Positions 1 to 13,865 of a DNA stretch of 64,000 nucleotides are shown piece by piece; positions within the stretch are counted from its first letter, which is position 1, and each line of letters starts with the position of its first letter. The notes beneath the pieces are model-generated. The model was given only the letters and a program-made list of their open reading frames with translations, searched no databases and was not told the origin of the DNA. The position numbers and the translations under genes are program-made. This stretch comes from Paralichthys olivaceus. Lineage: Eukaryota; Chordata; Actinopteri; Pleuronectiformes; Paralichthyidae. The stretch spans positions 139,501 through 203,500 of the forward strand of contig NC_091103.1 in the NCBI RefSeq assembly GCF_024713975.1, read 5' to 3'.

Positions 1-401
1 AGCTCCCGGTCCATGAGGACTGAGGCCCGTGGACCGATTCAGACAACACCGGTGTTTAAACCGGTCCTCCCAGTGTCTTTGTCCCGGGCTTCCTCCGGTT
101 ACTGTTAGCATGTTAGCTTCAGCCCCCTCTGTGTGCGGGTGTGCAGCGGAGCTCTGACCCAGGATCGGTCCCCGGGTCCGGGCTGGTGTGAATGACTGTT
201 GACTGTGTCCTCGTCATGTCTGTGTCCTCATGTCTTTGTCCTCGTCATGTCTGTGTCCTCATGTCTTTGTCCTCGTCATGTCTGTGACAGGAGCGTGGTT
301 ACATTTGAGTATCTTTACATGTTTCAGGTGTGACATCAGCAGGTCACATGTTCTGACGTTTGTTTTGTGTCGCAGGTGAACTGACCTGGAGCAGACATAC
401 G
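1..401 (+). promoter_or_regulatory. rpl35a: 5' flank and 5' UTR exon of rpl35a
   Basis: GC-rich sequence before the rpl35a start codon. A 3' splice site (cgcag) ends at 375, so 376-401 is the 5' UTR part of the exon carrying the ATG. A first non-coding exon with the pyrimidine-tract start usual for ribosomal protein mRNAs should lie in or just left of 1-190, but I could not place it. Bases 205-290 hold about two and a half copies of a 31-bp unit built from ctcgtcatgtctgtgtcct. Confidence 0.5.
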
Positions 402-3337
<2,936 letters not shown>

Positions 3338-3371
3338 AGATGCCATCGTCACATGTTGTTTGTACAGAAAC

Positions 3372-3377
3372 AATAAA
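3372..3377 (+). terminator. rpl35a: Poly(A) signal of rpl35a
   Basis: AATAAA 34 bases after the TGA of rpl35a, giving the very short 3' UTR typical of ribosomal protein genes. Cleavage is probably near 3395. Confidence 0.8.
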
Positions 3378-3399
3378 ATGATCCGAACGATCAAAGCTC

Positions 3400-4900
3400 C
3401 GTCTTGTCTCTGTTTAATTGAGTATTTCCTCCAATCAGAATTAGTCAGATCAGCTGATGTCAAATTGTATTTGAGTCAATGTACTTAGTTACTTTTCACA
3501 GCTTCAACAGTGACGTTTCATCAAGAAGGAACTTTTATTTCACTGTGGGTTAAATCTTCTTGCAGCAACACCAGCCTCCAACAGGGGGCAGCATAGCATC
3601 CTGGGAGAAGGGAACCACTTCCTGCTGGAAAGTCAAGCTGTAGTGTATGAGCCAGACACCAGGGGGCATCACTGAGAACTTGTTATCCAGGTAACTTCAC
3701 TGGTTCTAAGAAACCATGGTAACAGGTGAAGTTGGTGACCAATCAGATCAGTGGAAAAGCTGAGGGAGGAGTTTCAGCCACATTTGAATGACAAAACTTT
3801 GTAGAGAAGTAAATTATAACCACCACCTTTATAAAGAACATGTCACTGACGCAGGTCACTGTCCTCGTGAACAGCTCAGAGTGTTGGTCCTGTAACACTG
3901 AACGGAGGGTCAGACCACAGGACAGGAGGTTCTCGCCTCATAGGAGAACGAGGACTGTGTCTCCAGACAGTGTTGCCTGCTCTTTTTCCTGACTTGTTTA
4001 ATAGCATGTGCTTTTACTGTGGAGGGTTAAAGTGATTGACTGACAATGTTACAGGAGGGCGACTAGAAGACTCCAGCAGTGGCCTCCCCAACACATCCCA
4101 CCATTCATTGAGCTTCAGTGTTGATGTAATGGAGGCAAAAATCTCAGAATGAATTTTTAAATGTAAGGACTCAAACAGCTCCCTCAAGAGTCAAACTACA
4201 GAGACACTTTCTGAGCAGTTACTGAAGCTCAGAGTCACATGTGAGGATCCGTCTCCAGGACACGAGGACAATAGATGCTGATGAACTGAAGACATCAACA
4301 CAACAACAGATTCACTACATTAGAAGAAACAGTTTGTAACTTCATGTTTGAAGTATTTGTACATGAGAACATGTCTGATAGAGATGAAGGAGCAGACACA
4401 TGAACTGTGGAGTCACTGATGAAGATGATGAGACGTGTGTTCACAAGTCTTGTGATCATGGTCCAGGATCAGGATCTTTGGTTCATGATCACAGTCTGCG
4501 ATCCACCATCGTGATCCTGGATCTACAAACAGTGAAGCACCAGGTCTCTGGTGAAGAAGTCATGTCAGTAACGTGTTGATGAGGCATTAATGTGATGAAG
4601 AGGAAAGAGAAGCTCTGTGTGTCCTCCAGCAGCAGAACTAAGAGCAGGTCCAAGACAAACCTGTGCCAGCTCTAACTAAACCTTCATCATGAATGAAGTT
4701 TGAACGTAGAGAGGGAGTCTGCCTCCACCACTGAACCTGAGATGATTCCACAGAGAGGAGCTTGATGCTGAAGCTCTGGCTCCTCCTCTACTTTTAGACT
4801 TGAGGGACAACAGACTGAATTCTGGGAGCTCAGGGCTCGAGTGGTGATATGGTACTTTGAGCTCTTTAAGGTTTGATGCTGCCGTGTTAGGTGAGGATGA
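3400..4900. other. Intergenic between rpl35a and rnpepl1
   Basis: About 1.5 kb of unique-looking AT-balanced sequence. I saw no reading frame of family type, no splice-bounded exon and no tandem array. Possible decayed dispersed repeats cannot be told apart without a repeat library. Confidence 0.5.
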
Positions 4901-4902
4901 GT

Positions 4903-5217
4903 TAAGTTTAGGTTTACGTTCAGGTTTAGGTTTAAGTTTAGGTTTAAATTTAAGTTTCGGTTTAAGTTTCAGTTTAAATTTAAGTTTAGGTTTAAATTTA
5001 AGTTAAAGTTTAAATTTAGGTTTAAGTTTCAGTTTAAGTTTCGGTTTAAGTTTAAATTTAAGTTTAAATTTAGGTTTAAGTTTAGGTTTAAATATAACTT
5101 TAGGTTTAGGTTTAAGTTTAAATTTAAGTTTAAGTTTGGGTTTAAGTTTAAATTTAAGTTTAAGTTTAAAAATAAGTTTAGGTTTAAATATAAGTTTAAG
5201 TTTAGGTTTAAGTTCGA
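4903..5217 (+). repeat. Hexamer array of TTTARR type
   Basis: About 52 consecutive six-base units drawn from tttagg, tttaag, tttaaa and tttcag/tttcgg, in irregular order. It resembles a degenerate telomere-like or plant-type TTTAGG array but is interstitial. It ends 18 bases before a 29-base C tract in the 5' flank of rnpepl1. Confidence 0.85.
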
Positions 5218-5231
5218 CAGTTAGTTTGGAT

Positions 5232-5234
<3 letters not shown>

Positions 5235-5263
<29 letters not shown>
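5235..5263 (+). repeat. 29-base poly-C tract
   Basis: An uninterrupted run of C on the plus strand (G on the minus strand) about 0.8 kb before the rnpepl1 start codon. Such a tract can form an i-motif or G-quadruplex and is prone to length error in assembly. It is followed at about 5385-5465 by a CT run and acacgg repeats. Confidence 0.9.
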
Positions 5264-5383
5264 GACCTTTGGCCCTGAGACGTTCTCGCTGCTCCACAGC
5301 GCCCCCTCTGCTCAGAAACTTTTCCTGCTCTTACTTCCTGTTTGTCTCCTCCGGTGTGTCCGTGTCTCACACTCTTCTGTCTG

Positions 5384-5415
<32 letters not shown>

Positions 5416-6074
5416 CCACACACGGACACGGACACACACACGGACACACACACGGACACACACTCCTCGGGCGAGCAGCGAACCCACCGGGAGGATATGG
5501 ACCCAGTGACCGGAGCAGGGAGCGGGGAGCCGGGCTAGATTCTAAGGACGAGCCGCTGTTTTTAAACCATCAAACCTCCACTCTGCTGCTAATGCTAATG
5601 ACACCTAGCTAATTAGCAGGTGCGCTAACCAGGTTAGTTAAACGGAGTGAAGTGGTTTAAAGTCAAAGCTGCTAATAAGCTACAGCTAACTCAGTTTGAC
5701 TAGTTGGTACCATGTGGAGTTAGACTGGGTTAGTTGGACTGAAGCTGACCGGTTTAAATCAGAATCAGGTTATTAATAATCTGAGTTTATTATTATTATA
5801 TGATTATTCAGTCTTAGATGAGTTTTAACCTGGTTAGTTAACATGAGTGACTGTGTGAACACTAGTTGTGAGTTCAACAGGGACTTTAAACCAGAGTCAG
5901 GTCTGGATCATAAAACACGTTGGGTCAGTTCCAATGTTGTCTGGTTAACCGTTGGTCGGTTGGTTAGTTAGTTAGTAGGTTAGTTCAGACTCGGGTTTGA
6001 AACTTCAAAGTTGTCCTTGGGGTCTTTGATGAACTTGGTCCAGGTGTAATTCGGGTTCAGGTCCTGGGTTCACA
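5264..6074 (+). promoter_or_regulatory. rnpepl1: Promoter and 5' UTR region of rnpepl1
   Basis: Moderately CpG-rich 0.8 kb before the start codon, with CT and CACGGA tracts near 5385-5465. No TATA box was recognised. The transcription start is not resolved. Confidence 0.45.
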
Positions 6075-9000
6075 ATGGCAGAGCTCCACCAGACGCCCAC
6101 CTCACTGTGCTGCTGCCGTAAATCGCTGCCGGTTTCTGGGGCCCGGCGCGTTGGAGACTCCGCTCGGCCCCCGGTAGGCCTGGGCCCAGAATCTCCTCGA
6201 TGCCCCCTGGTGGACGTGGCCTCAGCGTCTAACTTCAGGTGCTTTCAGCTGCGACACTTCCACCTTGACCTGCGGCTGAACTTTGCTGTGAAGGAGATGA
6301 GCGGCTGGCTGGTTCTGGACCTGATCCCAGTCCAGCCGGGGGTCCACACCCTGGTGCTGGACTCCCATTGCTCTCTGTTGATCCACTCTATCGACTGTAA
6401 GGCCCCGGGGGGCGGACAGGAGGAGCCCATGTCCCTCACATACCGAGTCGATCCCTTCACAGACTACGGATCTTCACTCAACATCAGCCTCCCGCCAGCC
6501 ACTGTGAGACAAGGACGAATAATCCAGATCACAGTCCGCTACAGCACCACAGACGGACCGGCGGTAAGAGACCATGACACACACACTGTGGACCTCAGCT
6601 CTGTCCACGTTCTGGCCAGTCTCCGTCCAATGTCTTTCCACAATCTGTCCACACTGTCCACGTTCTGGCCAGTCTCCGTCCAATCTCTGTCAACATTCCA
6701 CAACACACACGTCTCCAATGTGAACGCAGCTGATTTAGTCATTTATCAATGAGCCAAACACGTTCTGACGATAATGGACCTGAACCTGTGTGTGTGTCTC
6801 TCTGTCTGTCTCCCTCTGTGTCTCCCTCTGTGTGTCTCTCTCTCTGGTGGTTCTCCATGTCTCTCTGTGTGTGTCTCTCTGTCTGTCTATGTGTCTCTCT
6901 CTCTCTCTGTGTCTCTCTCTCTCTCTCTCTCTGGGTGTCTCTCTCTCTCTCTGTGTCTCTCTCTCTCTCTCTCTCTGGGTGTCTCTCTCTGTCTGTGTCT
7001 CTCTCTCTCTCCCTCTCTGTGTCTCTCTGTCTGTCTATGTGTCTCTCTCTCTCTCTGTGTCTCTCTGTCTGTCTATGTGTCTCTCTCTCTCTCTGTGTCT
7101 CTCTCTCTCTCTGGGTGTCTCTCCCTCTCTGTGTCTCTCTCTGTCTGTCTCTCTCTCTCTGTCTCTCTGTGTTAGATCTGGTGGTTGGACTCGGAGCTGA
7201 CCTGTGGTCAGTCTCGTCCTCTCGTCTTCACTCAGGGTCACTCGGTGTGTAACCGCTCCTTCTTCCCCTGCTTCGACACGCCTGCCGTTAAGAGCACGTA
7301 CACGGCTACCATCAGGGTGAGTCCTGAACTTTGACCCCTGACCTGCTGGACTCATGAATCTTAAACGTTTGACGTGATGTCTTGTCTTCGTCGTCCTCTT
7401 TGTCTCCAGGTTCCAGACGGCGTCACTGTGCTGATGAGTGCGTCCCGGAGTTCGTACTCCAAACAGGACCGGGTCTTCCAGTTCTCTATGGAGTCTCCTG
7501 TTCCGTCCTACCTGGTGGCGTTGGTGGCTGGCGACATGCAGCACGTGGACGTCGGTCCGAGGTTAGTTCAGAATAATAAGAATAAATCATGATCAATGGT
7601 CAACTGATTCTGACACTGACGACCTCAGGGCTGCATTAGGATGACTCCTGACCTTTGACCTTTGTCCACTTCTGTAGGAGTCGAGTGTGGGCAGAACCAT
7701 GTCTCTTGTCCTGTGCGGTAAAGAAGCTAGGGGGGAGTGTGGAGCGTTGGCTGGGTGTGGCCGAGGAGCTTTTTGGTCCCTACCTGTGGGGCAGGTGAGT
7801 CTGAGCGCCACCAGTTTTCACCTTAAAGGCTCAGTGTGTAGAATGTTTATAAAAACTCAAAGGTGTTTAGTTTGTCTCGTCTGGACGACTGTTAAAAACA
7901 TGGCGCCCTGAGAGGAACCCGTCCTGATGTAAATATATAAAGTATTCAAATATAAAGTATTCAAATATAAAGTATTCAAATATAAAGTATTCAAATATAA
8001 AGTATTCAAATATAAAGTGGTAATTGTAGGTAAAGAAACTACAATTTGTACAATTTAGCTGAAACACACTGATGAGAACATCTTACACACTGAACCTTTA
8101 AAGGGATAAACCCTAACCTTTCCCACCATCCCCCAGGTGTGACATCGTATTCCTTCCCCCCTCCTTCCCCATCGTCGCCATGGAGAATCCCTGCCTCACC
8201 TTCATCATCGCCTCCATCCTGGAGAGCAGCGAGTTCCTTCTGATTGACGTCATCCATGAGATCGCACACGGCTGGTTCGGAAACGCCGTCACCAACGCCA
8301 CCTGGGAGGAGATGTGGCTGAGCGAAGGGTTGGCCACATACGCCCAGAGGAGGATCACGACCGAAGCGTATGGTAGGATTATTACTAACAGTGCTGTGGG
8401 AAATACTGCTGAAAAAACTTCAAGAATACTTCTACTGATGCCACTCTGAATGTGTCAGTCATGATGTCCACATACTTTGGGCCACAGTGTGTAACTGTTG
8501 CTATGACAACTGCAGGTGAGGCGTTCACCTGTCTGGAAACTGTTGTGCGATTGGACGCCCTCCACAGACAGCTGCGTCTCCTTGGAGACAACAATCCTGC
8601 GAGCAAACTGCAGATCAAGTTTGAGCCAGGTAACACACACACACACAGACACACACAGACACACACACACACACAGACACACACAGAAACACACACAGAG
8701 ACACACACACACAGAAACACACAGAGACACACACACACAGAAACACACAGAGACACACACACACACAAACACACAGAAACACAGACACAGACACACACAC
8801 ACAGAAACACACAGAGACACACACACACACACAGATACAGACACACACACACACACAGAAACACACAGAGACACACACACACAGAAACACACAGAGACAC
8901 ACACACACAGAAACACACAGAGACACACACACACAAACACACAGAAACACAGACACAGACACACACACACAGAAACACACAGAGACACACACACACACAC

Positions 9001-9387
9001 AGATACAGACACACACACACACACAGAAACACACAGAGACACACACACACAGAAACACACAGAGACACACACACACAGAAACACACAGAGACACACACAC
9101 ACAAACACACAGAAACACAGACACAGACACACACACACAGAAACACACAGAGAAACACAGAGACATACACACACACAGACACACACACAAACACACAGAC
9201 ACACACACACAGATGCAGACACACACAGGTGTGACACAGATGCAGTGACATCACTCCTCCCTCCTCCAGGTGTGAACCCGAGCTCTCTGATGAATCTGTT
9301 CACCTACGAGAAAGGTTTCTGCTTCGTGTCGTATCTGTCGCAGCTCAGTGGAGACGTCCGACGCTTCGACTGTTTCCTCAGGGTCAG

Positions 9388-9477
<90 letters not shown>

Positions 9478-11684
9478 CCCACTGAGGTCAGAGGTCACCG
9501 TGTGCTGTGTGTTCTCAGGACTTCATCTCTCAGTTCCAGTTTAAAAGCGTTGTCGCTGACGACCTCATCAACTACTTCCTGCGTTATTTCCCTGAGCTGC
9601 AGGACGCCGCCGTCGCCCAGAGAGAGGGTGAGAAGGGGGCGGGACTCATTTTTTCCGGTAAAACCTAAGAAATGAAACACTAACCCCCCCCCTTGTCATC
9701 AGGTCTGGAGTTTGAGCGTTGGCTGAGCAGCTGTGGACCTCCTCCATATGAACCTGACCTGTCAGCAGGGGGCGCTCTGATCCGGCCCGTCCAGGATCTG
9801 TGTGACCTGTGGACGAGCAGCGCCGCCCCCGACCTGAGCGCGCTGACATCCTTTGACCTCTCAGCCTGGAGCACATTTCAGATAGTCCTGTTCCTCGACC
9901 GCATGTTGGACCACTCGCCGCTGCCACACGGTAACACTGCATACCACCACTTCCTGCTGTGACATCATCACGTCACATCACGTTTGTTTATTGATCTAGA
10001 GCTGATGAGGCAGGTCTGTTTCTCATGTAAACACATCACTGTCTCTCTGTCTCTTTGTCTCTCTGACTCTGTGTCTTTGTCTCCTCAGATGTGATGCTGA
10101 GTCTGTCTCTCTGAGTCTGTCTCTCTGAGTCTGTCTCTCTGAGTCTGTCTCTCTGAGTCTGTCTCTTTGTCTCCTCAGATGTGATGCTGAGTCTGTCTCT
10201 CTGAGTCTGTCTCTCTGAGTCTGTCTCTCTGAGTCTGTCTCTCTGAGTCTGTCTCTTTGTCTCCTCAGATGTGATGCTGAGTCTGTCTCTCTGAGTCTGT
10301 CTCTCTGAGTCTGTCTCTCTGAGTCTGTCTCTTTGTCTCCTCAGATGTGATGCTGAGTCTGTCTCTCTGAGTCTGTCTCTCTGAGTCTGTCTCTTTGTCT
10401 CCTCAGATGTGATGCTGAGTCTGTCTCTCTGAGTCTGTCTCTCTGAGTCTGTCTCTCTGAGTCTGTCTCTCTGAGTCTGTCTCTCTGAGTCTGTCTCTTT
10501 GTCTCCTCAGATGTGATGCTGAGTCTGTCTCTCTGAGTCTTTGTCTCTGTGTCTTTGTCTCCTCAGATGTGATGCTGAGTCTGTCTCTCTGAGTCTGTGT
10601 CTTTGTCTCTGTGTCTTTGTCTCCTCAGATGTGATGCTGAGTCTGTCTCTCTGACTCTGTCTCTTTGTCTCTGTGTCTTTGTCTCCTCAGATGTGATGCT
10701 GAGTCTGTCTCTCTGAGTCTGTCTCTCTGAGTCTGTCTCTCTGAGTCTGTCTCTCTGAGTCTGTCTCTTTGTCTCCTCAGATGTGATGCTGAGTCTGTCT
10801 CTCTGAGTCTGTCTCTCTGAGTCTGTGTCTTTGTCTCTGTCTTTGTCTCCTCAGATGTGATGCTGAGTCTGTCTCTCTGAGTCTGTCTCTCTGAGTCTGT
10901 CTCTCTGACTCTGTGTCTTTGCCTCCTCAGATGTGATGCTGAGTCTGTCTCTCTGAGTCTGTCTCTCTGACTCTGTGTCTTTGTCTCCTCAGATGTGATG
11001 CTGAGTCTGTCTCTCTGAGTCTGTCTCTCTGAGTCTGTCTCTCTGAGTCTGTCTCTCTGACTCTGTGTCTTTGTCTCCTCAGATGTGATGCTGAGTCTGT
11101 CTGGTTGTTACTCGTCTCTGTTTGATGGTTTGAACGCTGAGGTTCAGATTCGTTGGCTTCAGATGGTCGTGAGGAACACGTTCCATCCCGACGTCCCACA
11201 AGTCCGAGCCTTTCTGAACAAACACGTGAGAACAATGTTCAACACTGATGCTTCTCATACACTAATACTGCAGTAATACCATGCTGTAGTATTACTGCAG
11301 TATTGCTGCTGATGAAGAGTATTATTCTGCGTTCATTGACCACAGCTCGTATGAGTAGCTCTGACAGCTGTCAATCATGTTGAACAGACGTCCAGGATGT
11401 ACACGGTGCCGCTGTACGAGGACCTGGTTGCTGGGGTGTTGAAGTGCGTTGCTGTGGAGATTTTCTACCAGACTCAGCGCCGCCTTCATCCAAACCTTCG
11501 ACGGACATTGCAGCAGATACTCTTCCAGACTAGCTCCGCCCCAACCAATCAAAACGGCTTGCCTCTCTCTGTCATATCCCCCTCCTCACCACCGCCGCAG
11601 CCCGGTGCCACGGCAACCGCCTCTGCTGCTCCTGCTGGGACAACGGCCGCCATCGCTCTGAGGGACGTCAATGTGTCGGCATGA
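6075..11684 (+). CDS. rnpepl1: Aminopeptidase B-like protein RNPEPL1 (M1 metallopeptidase)
   Basis: Cytosolic zinc aminopeptidase of family M1 that removes N-terminal residues from peptides. Eleven coding exons: 6075-6563, 7176-7316, 7410-7561, 7678-7794, 8137-8372, 8516-8629, 9270-9382, 9519-9627, 9703-9930, 11083-11225 and 11388-11684. They sum to 712 codons plus stop; the human protein is about 725 residues. The N-terminal block holds [13 protein letters not shown]-type sequence (here [19 protein letters not shown]). The substrate motif is VAMENPC near residues 313-318. The zinc site HEIAH is at 340-344, with the third ligand Glu363 in WLSEGLA, spaced HEXXH-X18-E, so the active site looks intact. 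The C-terminal helical domain ends [10 protein letters not shown], a close match to the human end. Introns 1, 6, 7 and 9 are loaded with simple repeats; intron 9 duplicates its own acceptor. Confidence 0.96.
6785..7170 (+). repeat. CT/GT microsatellite in rnpepl1 intron 1
   Basis: Pyrimidine-rich repeats of ctctctgtgt type with short ctgggtgt interruptions. The array runs to the acceptor at 7175 and serves as an extended polypyrimidine tract for exon 2. Confidence 0.85.
7826..8104. mobile_element. MITE-like element, copy 1 (rnpepl1 intron 4)
   Basis: Non-autonomous element with inverted ends: left ttaaaggctcagtgtgtaga, right acacactgaacctttaa. It is the reverse orientation of the copies at 42470 and 60150. 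The interior contains six or so tandem copies of a 15-bp unit (aaatataaagtattc) at about 7935-8015. No coding sequence. The superfamily is not certain; the TTAA-like edges would fit several DNA transposon groups. Confidence 0.65.
8631..9226 (+). repeat. CA-rich array with 168-bp higher-order repeat (rnpepl1 intron 6)
   Basis: Starts at the exon 6 donor. Made of acac, agac, gaaacac and gagacac words. A larger block recurs: the marker agatacagac occurs at 8833 and again at 9001, a 168-bp spacing with nearly identical flanks. Long threonine/histidine frames across it are artefacts of composition. Confidence 0.88.
9391..9475 (+). repeat. (CA)n microsatellite (rnpepl1 intron 7)
   Basis: About 42 uninterrupted CA dinucleotides, eight bases after the exon 7 donor. 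Confidence 0.95.
10029..11082 (+). repeat. Minisatellite carrying copies of the exon 10 acceptor (rnpepl1 intron 9)
   Basis: Tandem blocks of about 50-105 bp. Each ends with a pyrimidine tract, ctcctcag, and the first bases of exon 10 (atgtgatgctgagtctgtct), then (ctctgagtctgt)n. Thirteen copies precede the true exon 10 acceptor at 11082, at about 10081, 10171, 10261, 10337, 10399, 10502, 10559, 10621, 10681, 10771, 10847, 10921 and 10985. The copies diverge from the real exon after 20 bases, where ctctctga brings an in-frame stop. Confidence 0.93.
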
Positions 11685-12640
11685 CGATAGTCATGTGATA
11701 GAATTCTGGCTGTGACTGGTCAGGTGAATGATGAGAGATGTTGTTATGACAACAGCGGAGTGCTACAGACACTGACATCACTACAGGAAGTACACTCCAT
11801 AGTTTGAATGTCAGGGACTTTGAGGGGTCAGAGGTCATGGTGTGGACTTGCTGTGACCTCATGTGATTGGACAAAGAAATTGGTTGAAGTGAAGATGACC
11901 TCACGACTCCGAGGGTGCATTTCACAGACAAACTTCCAATCACAGCTTCACTTTGATGCTTCAGTGACCGTTAACACTTGAATTGATTCAGGGGAGGAGT
12001 CATTGTGTGGCATCACCTGAGCGGCCTTAACGCTGCGTTCACTGCAGCCGTCCAATCACCAGCACCTTCAGATTCACTGTGAGAGGAAACAAAACATTTC
12101 AAATCACTAATCAATACTTTACTTTTTACACTGAAGCAGAAACGTCTCCTGATTGATCGTTTGATTTTAAATAAAATAAAAAACACTTGATACAATAAGA
12201 TGTTTTTTATTACTTTTTTTCAACTTTATTTAAAAGTGTCATTCTGCAGCTAAAAGCTTTTTAAAAAAACCTTTCAGATTAAAGTGATAAAATGTTATTG
12301 ATTACCAAACCGTCACAGAATAAAAGTAAAGGCTCGATCAAGTGTCTTTTTAATATTTTTAACTCATGTCTAAATGTTTTATTTTATAATCAAAGTTGAA
12401 TATTTATCCGTTTTTATTTTCTGTTCTGATCTGTCATATGTTAAACATGTTTAACATGTTAAATATGTTAAACATGTTTAACATGTTAAACATGACGTCC
12501 CCAGTTTCCGGACTAAACTGAAGTAAATGTTAAATGTTCTTATTTTATTTTGATTTTTTTTCTACTCGTGATCAGATAGTTCTTTATAAGAATTTATCAT
12601 TATTATAAAAATCGTTAGTGCTTTTACTTTCATCGCTCCG
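11685..12640 (+). other. 3' UTR of rnpepl1 and intergenic spacer
   Basis: The 3' UTR probably ends after overlapping AATAAA signals at 12170-12180. Beyond that the sequence is AT-rich. Bases 12440-12494 repeat the palindrome taacatgtta several times (aacatgtttaacatgtta). No gene seen before the dishevelled 5' region. Confidence 0.6.
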
Positions 12641-12779
12641 ACGGAAGTGCTCTTGTTTTGTGGGTTTTGAGGATCGAACATCCGGAGACAGCATCAACAT
12701 CTGGATCCAGCAGACAGAGTGAGAGAGAGACAGAGGGAGACAGACAGACAGAGAGAGAGGGAGAGACAAAGAGAGGGAG

Positions 12780-12812
<33 letters not shown>

Positions 12813-12915
12813 GGGAGGGAGACAGACAGAGAGAGAGAGACAGGCGCTACTCTGTCTCACCCTCAGCAGCTGTCTCACCCACTCTGCGGTCTTGTCCAGC
12901 CTATGGTCTTGTCTG
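12641..12915 (+). promoter_or_regulatory. 5' region of the dishevelled gene with GA-rich tract
   Basis: Directly precedes the dishevelled ATG. Bases 12719-12842 are GAGA/CAGA repeats (GAGA-type purine tract). An upstream in-frame ATG was not favoured because the family begins a few residues before the LYHL motif. Confidence 0.45.
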
Positions 12916-13641
12916 ATGGGGGACAATGTGGCGGAGGGGACCCGGGTCCTATATCACCTGGAGGACCAGGACACCCCCTACCTGACCCGGATCAACGTGC
13001 CCGCGCAGCGCGTCACCCTGGCGGACTTCAAACACGTGCTCAACAAATCGCACGTGAGGTTTTTCTTCCAGTCCGTGCACGAGGACTTCCGGTGAGTCAG
13101 AGGACCCAGAGGATCGATTCTAGTGATCATTGAGAAAACCCGCCACCATTGATCAGTGATTATTGATGGTGATGATGATGATGATGAAGATAACAGGATG
13201 ATGATGATGAAGATAACAGGATGATGATGATGAAGATAATGTGTTAACAGGATGATAATGAAGATGATGAAGATAATGTGTTAACAGAATGATGATGATG
13301 ATGAAGATAACAGGATGATGATGATGAAGATAATGTGTTAACAGGATGATGATGATGATGATGAAGATTATGTGTTAACAGGATGATGATAATGATGATG
13401 ATGAAGATGAAGATAATGTGTTAACAGGATGATGATGATGATGATGATAACAGGATGATGATGATGAAGATTATGTGTTAACAGGATGGTGATGATGATG
13501 ATGATGATGATGATGAAGATAATGTGTTAACAGGATGGTGATGATGATGATGATGAAGATGAAGATAATGCGTTAACAGGATGATGATGATGATGATGAT
13601 AACAGGATGATGATGATGAAGATTATGTGTTAACAGGATGG

Positions 13642-13672
<31 letters not shown>

Positions 13673-13763
13673 GATAATGTGTTAACAGGATGGTGAAAGA
13701 GGAGATAAGTGATGATGATGCCAGACTGCCATGTGAGAATGGAAGAGTTGTCTGCTGGGTGAA

Positions 13764-13801
<38 letters not shown>

Positions 13802-13832
13802 TCGTACATATATACACACACACACACATTTG

Positions 13833-13865
<33 letters not shown>

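Noticed and set aside
8385-9544. Threonine/histidine and cysteine/valine frames
   Set aside because: Translation of CA/TG repeats in rnpepl1 introns. Only the short flanking exons are real.
10029-11082. CRISPR-like regularly spaced repeats
   Set aside because: Repeat and spacer are the same slippage product, spacing is irregular, and the genome is a vertebrate with spliced genes. No cas genes.
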